From contig JBDVPM010000008.1 of the NCBI GenBank assembly GCA_039968605.1, positions 2,594,968-2,658,967 of the forward strand: DNA of 64,000 nucleotides, written 5' to 3'. The position numbers were made by a program, and so were the translations under genes. The notes beneath the pieces are model-generated. The model made no database searches, was not told where the DNA came from, and worked only from the letters and a program-made list of their open reading frames with translations. Positions 60,068-64,000 of this stretch are shown here, in pieces; the first letter of the stretch is position 1, and every line of letters begins with the position of its first letter. Origin of the DNA: Alteripontixanthobacter sp. (lineage in GTDB: Bacteria > Pseudomonadota > Alphaproteobacteria > Sphingomonadales > Sphingomonadaceae).

Positions 60068-61417
60068 GTGAGCGACGAGAGCGAACTTGCCGCAGGTTTG
60101 GCGAGGGCATTGCAGCGTGCCGGCCTGCCCGAACCGGAGCGTCTTTCGCGGCTGACCGGCGGTGCCACGATGGAAAGCTGGCTGTTTTCCTGCGGCGAGA
60201 GGCAATTTGTCCTGCGCCGCGCACCAAGCCTTTCGATGATGGTGGACCGGCCGTTTGGCCATGCAGCCGAGGCAGCGATTATCCGTGCTGCGCGCGCGAG
60301 CGGAGTAACCGCCCCCGAAGTTGTGGCGGAACTGGAGACCGAGGACGGCATCGGCAGCGGCTTCGTGATGCACGCTCTGCCCGGCACGCCGAGCCCGAAG
60401 GACATCCTGGCAATGGACAGGCCAGACCGGTTGCTGGCAGAAGTCGCGCGGGACCTGGCGCGGATCCATGCCATTCGCCCCGACGAATTGCCGACCGACG
60501 TGCCGGAGATGGATTACCGGGAGGCAGTCGGCGATTTGCGCCAGCAATTCGACGAAGCGGGCGGCGACCGTCCGATTATCGCGCTGGGTCTGAAATGGCT
60601 GGCGGACAATCTGCCGGGCACGATCGCGCCGGTGCTTGTTCACGGCGACTACCGGCTCGGCAATATCCTGGTGGACAATTCCCGGCTGACCGGGGTGCTC
60701 GATTGGGAATTGGCACATTTCGGCGATTATCACGAGGATCTGGCGTTTGGTTGCATGACCGTATGGCGCTTCGCCCGGCCCGACCGACCTGCGCTGGGGC
60801 TGGGCACGCTGGACGATTATTTCGCGGCCTATGAAGCCGAGAGCGGGCGGAGCGTCGATCGCGGCCGGTTCCGCTATTGGCTGGTCTATCGCACCGTTTG
60901 GTGGGCACTGGGCTGCCTGAACATGGCGAAGATCTGGCGCGAGGGGCAGGACCGGATGCTAGAGCGCGTAGTCATTTCCAGGCGCACCAGCGAGCAGGAA
61001 CTCGATCTGCTGATGCTGCTGGAAGAGGATGCGCCGGAGCAGGAACGCCTACGCCCGCTTTCCCAACCCGAAAAGCGCCCCGATCGCTCCGGCGAGGCGG
61101 GTGATGGAGAGATCGCCCTGGCTGTTTCCGAATGGCTCGCGGCGATCAAGGACAAGGTGAGCGGTCATGACCGGTTCCAGCTGGCGGTGGCGCGCAATGC
61201 GCTCGGGATGATTGCGCGGGCAGACGATGCGATGACTGCCAACCGCAACGCCGATTGTGCGGACCTCTCGCGCGAAATTCTGGCTGGCAGCAAGAGTTTG
61301 GCCACTCCCGAACTGTTGGCTACTTTGCGCTTCCACGCGCTCGAAAAGCTCGGCGCAGATGTTCCCAAATACCCTGCGCTCGCCGCCGCCCGCCATAAAT
61401 GGCTTGGAGAGAATTGA
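60068..61417 (+). CDS. APH-like phosphotransferase with C-terminal DUF6285-type domain
   Basis: A 449-aa kinase-fold protein starting at GTG 60068. The catalytic loop is LVHGDYRLGNILVD (Brenner motif) and the metal-binding Asp is in VLDWELAHFGDY. The first 330 residues are the APH domain and about 110 residues after a linker look like DUF6285 (EIALAVSEWLAAIKDKVSGHDRFQLAVARNAL). Its stop overlaps the acyl-CoA dehydrogenase start (TGATG). In animal ACAD10/ACAD11 an APH kinase is fused to an acyl-CoA dehydrogenase, so this pair may be its split counterpart acting on hydroxyacyl-CoAs. Confidence 0.88.
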   Translation: MSDESELAAGLARALQRAGLPEPERLSRLTGGATMESWLFSCGERQFVLRRAPSLSMMVDRPFGHAAEAAIIRAARASGVTAPEVVAELETEDGIGSGFVMHALPGTPSPKDILAMDRPDRLLAEVARDLARIHAIRPDELPTDVPEMDYREAVGDLRQQFDEAGGDRPIIALGLKWLADNLPGTIAPVLVHGDYRLGNILVDNSRLTGVLDWELAHFGDYHEDLAFGCMTVWRFARPDRPALGLGTLDDYFAAYEAESGRSVDRGRFRYWLVYRTVWWALGCLNMAKIWREGQDRMLERVVISRRTSEQELDLLMLLEEDAPEQERLRPLSQPEKRPDRSGEAGDGEIALAVSEWLAAIKDKVSGHDRFQLAVARNALGMIARADDAMTANRNADCADLSREILAGSKSLATPELLATLRFHALEKLGADVPKYPALAAARHKWLGEN

Positions 61418-62712
61418 TGGATTTTGCCGTACCGCAGGAACTGGAAGACTATTACGCCGAGCTAGTGGCGTTCATCGACGCGGAGATCACGCCGCTCCAG
61501 CACGAGGGGGACAATAACCGCTTCTTCGATCACCGGCGCGAGGATGCGCGCACGGATTGGGACCGGGGCGGTCTGCCCAACGAGGAATGGGAAGATCTGC
61601 TGCGCGAGGCCTCCCGCCGCGCGGATGCGGCGGGGCATTGGCGCTTCTCCGCGCCGAAAGAATATGGCGGGAAGGACGGATCGAACCTGTGGATGGCGGT
61701 AATCCGCGCCCGCTTCGCCCAGCGCGGGCTGGGGCTGCATAACGATCTGCAAAACGAGCACTCGATTGTCGGCAACTTCCCCTTCGTCGCCATGTTCGAC
61801 CAGTTCGGGACGGAAGACCAGAAGCGCGAATTCATCACCGGAGGGTTCGAGCGCACCAGGCGCGTAGCCTTCGGGCTGACCGAGCCCGATCATGGCTCCG
61901 ACGCGACGCATATGGACACGCGCGCCGTGCGCGAAAACCGCGATGGGCAAGGTGGCTGGCGGATCGATGGGGCCAAGATGTGGATCACCGGGATGCACCA
62001 CGCGACCCATTGCGCGGTCTTCGCGCGGACATCGGGTGAAGATGGCGATGCGAAAGGTATCACCTGCCTGCTGGTCCCCGTCCCCAGCGACGGGCTGAAA
62101 ATCGACGACTTCGTGTGGACCTTCAACATGCCGAGCGACCATGCGCGCTTCTTTCTCAAAGGAGTGTGGGTGCCCGATAGCGCGGTGTTGGGGGAGGAAG
62201 GCCGGGGCCTCGCGCTGGCGCAGTCCTTCGTCCACCAGAACCGTATCCGGCAGGCGGCCAGCAGTCTGGGTGCCGCGCAATTCTGCATCGAGGAATCGAT
62301 CCGCTATGCCCGCCAACGCAAACCCTTTGGCGAGGAGCTGGCGAAGAACCAGGCGATCCAGTTCCCCATCGTGGAACTCGCCACCCAGTGCGAGATGCTG
62401 CGCCTGCTGATCTACAAGACCGCGTGGGACATGGACCGCATCCCGCACAAGCAGATCGAGCGTGAGCTGTCGGACAAGGTTTCGATGTGCAATTACTGGG
62501 CGAACCGGCTGGTATGCGAAGCGGCGGACCGGGCGATGCAGGTGCATGGCGGCATCGGCTATTCCCGCGAAAAGCCGTTCGAGCATATCTATCGCCACCA
62601 CCGCCGTTACCGCATCACCGAAGGGGCGGAGGAAATCCAGATGCGCAAGGTGGCGGCCTATTTGTTCGGCTATCTCGGCCCGCGCCGGGAGGAACTTTCC
62701 GAAGTCGGATAA
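61417..62712 (+). CDS. Acyl-CoA dehydrogenase (ACAD10/11-like)
   Basis: A 431-aa flavoenzyme. FAD/substrate motifs are visible as FGLTEPDHGSDATHMDT, WITGMHHATHCAVFART and the C-terminal MQVHGGIGYSREKPFEHIYRHHRRYRITEGAEEIQ. The ATG at 61417 overlaps the kinase stop by one base (TGATG), so the two proteins are made together. Sequence style and partner suggest the ACAD10/11 group rather than a short-chain fatty acid dehydrogenase. Confidence 0.93.
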   Translation: MDFAVPQELEDYYAELVAFIDAEITPLQHEGDNNRFFDHRREDARTDWDRGGLPNEEWEDLLREASRRADAAGHWRFSAPKEYGGKDGSNLWMAVIRARFAQRGLGLHNDLQNEHSIVGNFPFVAMFDQFGTEDQKREFITGGFERTRRVAFGLTEPDHGSDATHMDTRAVRENRDGQGGWRIDGAKMWITGMHHATHCAVFARTSGEDGDAKGITCLLVPVPSDGLKIDDFVWTFNMPSDHARFFLKGVWVPDSAVLGEEGRGLALAQSFVHQNRIRQAASSLGAAQFCIEESIRYARQRKPFGEELAKNQAIQFPIVELATQCEMLRLLIYKTAWDMDRIPHKQIERELSDKVSMCNYWANRLVCEAADRAMQVHGGIGYSREKPFEHIYRHHRRYRITEGAEEIQMRKVAAYLFGYLGPRREELSEVG

Positions 62713-62813
62713 CGGCATCTGAAGGGGCTGCGATTGCGGCTCGTCGATTTGGCGCTTGACCCAAGGCCATGCGGCCTATCTGTTGGGCGCAACTAACTAC
62801 GGGGACTCGCATC

Positions 62814-64000
62814 ATGACATCTATCGGCCTGCGCACTTTCGGCGCGACCTTGCTCCTATCCACCTCCGCCGCCGCATTCGCCAGCGACACGCCGATCATA
62901 TTGCCGGGTGCGCCGGGCGAAGCATCGCGCGTGATCGCTGCCGAAGAGGCTACGCGCCTGTCCGATACCAGCTATGCGCCGGGCGACGTGACGTTCATGC
63001 AGGGCATGATCGTCCACCACCAGCAAGCGGTGGAGCTGGCCGAGCTGGTTGCGGACCGCACCAATAATGAAGACCTCGTCGCAGTGGCCGGACGGATCGA
63101 TGCCAGCCAGAAGGACGAGATGGATTTCATGCGCGGCTGGCTGTCCGACCGCAGCCTGGCGTTGTCTGCCGAAGGGATGGGCCATGCGCATCACGCGATG
63201 AAAGGCATGGCCAGCCCCGAACAGCTGGCCGATTTGCGCGCTGCAAACGGCACCGCATTCGACCGACTGTTCCTGCAATTGATGATCGCGCATCACCAAG
63301 GCGCGCTCGACATGGTGGAAGAGCTGCACGACCAGCCGGGCACCGCCTATGATCCAGTGATGTTCGAGTTCACCAATGATGTGGTGAGCGACCAGAAGAC
63401 CGAGATCGAGCGCATGAACGCGCTGCTGGCGGGTCTCTCCACCGATCCGCGCGCCACGCTGGCAGCGGGCTTCCGCGACGCCGAACAGGCGATCAGCAAT
63501 ATGCGCCTGGTCACCGCCATGCCCAAGCCTGCCGGGTTCTTCGACCCGGCCAACCCAGCCGGCCTGCAGCCCCTGATCGAAGATGACGAGGATGAGGACG
63601 AGGCGGCGGAAACAGAAGAAGATGTGTCCGAAGATACTGGCGAGGAGGATGCAAGCGGCTCCGACAGCGATAGCGAAGATGACGAAGATGAACCGCGCTT
63701 CGGCAAGCGCGGATCGCTGCTCAGCTTTGCCAACACCGACATGGCCTTTTCCGGCGATATGCTGGTGGCGGGCAATTATCACGGCTTCAACGCCTACCGC
63801 CTGGGCGAGGATGGCGTACCGCAGCTGGTCAGCTCGACCGTCTGCCCCGGCGGTCAGGGCGATGTCTCGATCGTCGGCGACCTGCTGGTGATGAGCGTGC
63901 AGGACAGCCGCGCACGCGTCGATTGCGGACTGGGCGGCGTCGGCGACCGGATCAGCGAGGAACGCTTCCGCGGAATCCGTATATTCGATATTTCGGACAT
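62814..64000 (+). CDS. DUF305-domain protein with beta-propeller-like C-terminus (cut by window end)
   Basis: The frame from ATG 62814 stays open to the window end (395 codons). After a signal peptide ending near AAFAS, a DUF305 domain is visible (FMQGMIVHHQQAVELAELV and LMIAHHQGALDMVEEL, with metal-type His pairs). An acidic linker of about 40 residues, almost all Asp, Glu and Ser, follows at about 260-300, then a LVIVD/propeller-like region (MLVAGNYHGFNAYRL, DVSIVGDLLVMSVQDSRA, RGIRIFDIS). The end is missing. Role unknown. Confidence 0.85.
   Translation, partial: MTSIGLRTFGATLLLSTSAAAFASDTPIILPGAPGEASRVIAAEEATRLSDTSYAPGDVTFMQGMIVHHQQAVELAELVADRTNNEDLVAVAGRIDASQKDEMDFMRGWLSDRSLALSAEGMGHAHHAMKGMASPEQLADLRAANGTAFDRLFLQLMIAHHQGALDMVEELHDQPGTAYDPVMFEFTNDVVSDQKTEIERMNALLAGLSTDPRATLAAGFRDAEQAISNMRLVTAMPKPAGFFDPANPAGLQPLIEDDEDEDEAAETEEDVSEDTGEEDASGSDSDSEDDEDEPRFGKRGSLLSFANTDMAFSGDMLVAGNYHGFNAYRLGEDGVPQLVSSTVCPGGQGDVSIVGDLLVMSVQDSRARVDCGLGGVGDRISEERFRGIRIFDISD

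Noticed and set aside
1-64000. tRNA, rRNA, CRISPR arrays and insertion sequences
   Set aside because: I looked for cloverleaf-like sequences with a T-loop motif, regularly spaced repeats and transposase motifs in the intergenic regions and found none. A covariance-model search could still reveal a missed small RNA.

Overview
The window is GC-rich, gene-dense alphaproteobacterial chromosome. It most resembles a member of the Sphingomonadales, probably Erythrobacteraceae. Supporting signs are a CtrA cell-cycle regulator, a DUF4167 protein, a DksA with a degenerate zinc finger, a BigR-type sulfur regulator, a Sphingomonas-style copA/copB cluster and a bacterial Cdc48-like ATPase. I see no rRNA, tRNA, CRISPR array, prophage or intact insertion sequence. 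Almost all of the sequence is coding, and many genes share ATGA, GTGA or TGATG stop/start overlaps.

Layout: (1) 1-3045 holds a tightly packed run of HAD hydrolase, RidA-like protein, glycerophosphodiester phosphodiesterase and a FemAB-like acyltransferase. (2) 3064-6709 holds a Sel1-like protein, dksA, a PilZ protein, a solute-binding lipoprotein and DUF4112. (3) 6747-9411 is the kynA-kynB-kynU operon (tryptophan to anthranilate), followed at once by a small repeat-flanked GIY-YIG nuclease cassette (9417-9956). (4) 9986-20337 holds an HNH nuclease, gluQ, HIG1, a PduO-type adenosyltransferase, hbd, small membrane or stress proteins, mutS, maeB and a DUF892 protein. (5) 20446-28096 centres on a copper and envelope-stress region: a divergent trio (mini ion channel, DUF305, lipoprotein) faces a CnrY/CnrX/CnrH-like signalling set, then copA, copB, DUF2231 and a small membrane gene with an in-frame stop. 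(6) 28124-32059 is a sulfur/persulfide module (SulP, two YeeE/YedE halves, persulfide dioxygenase, BigR-like repressor) with a clear operator. (7) 32145-36331 holds trmB, ctrA, rpoN and lptB. (8) 36535-46158 holds a BON-MscS channel, ppa, hisS-prfA-prmC, DUF4167, lnt and metK. (9) 46227-51008 holds a GbsR-type regulator with two matching operators, a family III CoA transferase, and scoA/scoB separated by a HAD-like lipoprotein gene. (10) 51374-57775 holds the Cdc48-like ATPase, an MscS channel and polA. (11) 58038 to the end holds a small acidic lipoprotein, a class A beta-lactamase-like enzyme, a host-attachment family protein, an APH-like kinase coupled to an acyl-CoA dehydrogenase (an ACAD10/11-like pair) and a DUF305 protein cut by the window edge.

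The most unusual items are the GIY-YIG cassette between palindromic repeats whose outer 40-bp arms are exactly 500 bp apart and 39/40 identical, the CnrYXH-like set placed in front of copper genes, the nonsense codon in the small gene behind DUF2231, the paired GbsR operators, the scoA/scoB interruption, and several CtrA-like TTAA-N7-TTAAC sites in promoter regions. All calls come from reading the sequence; no database search was possible.
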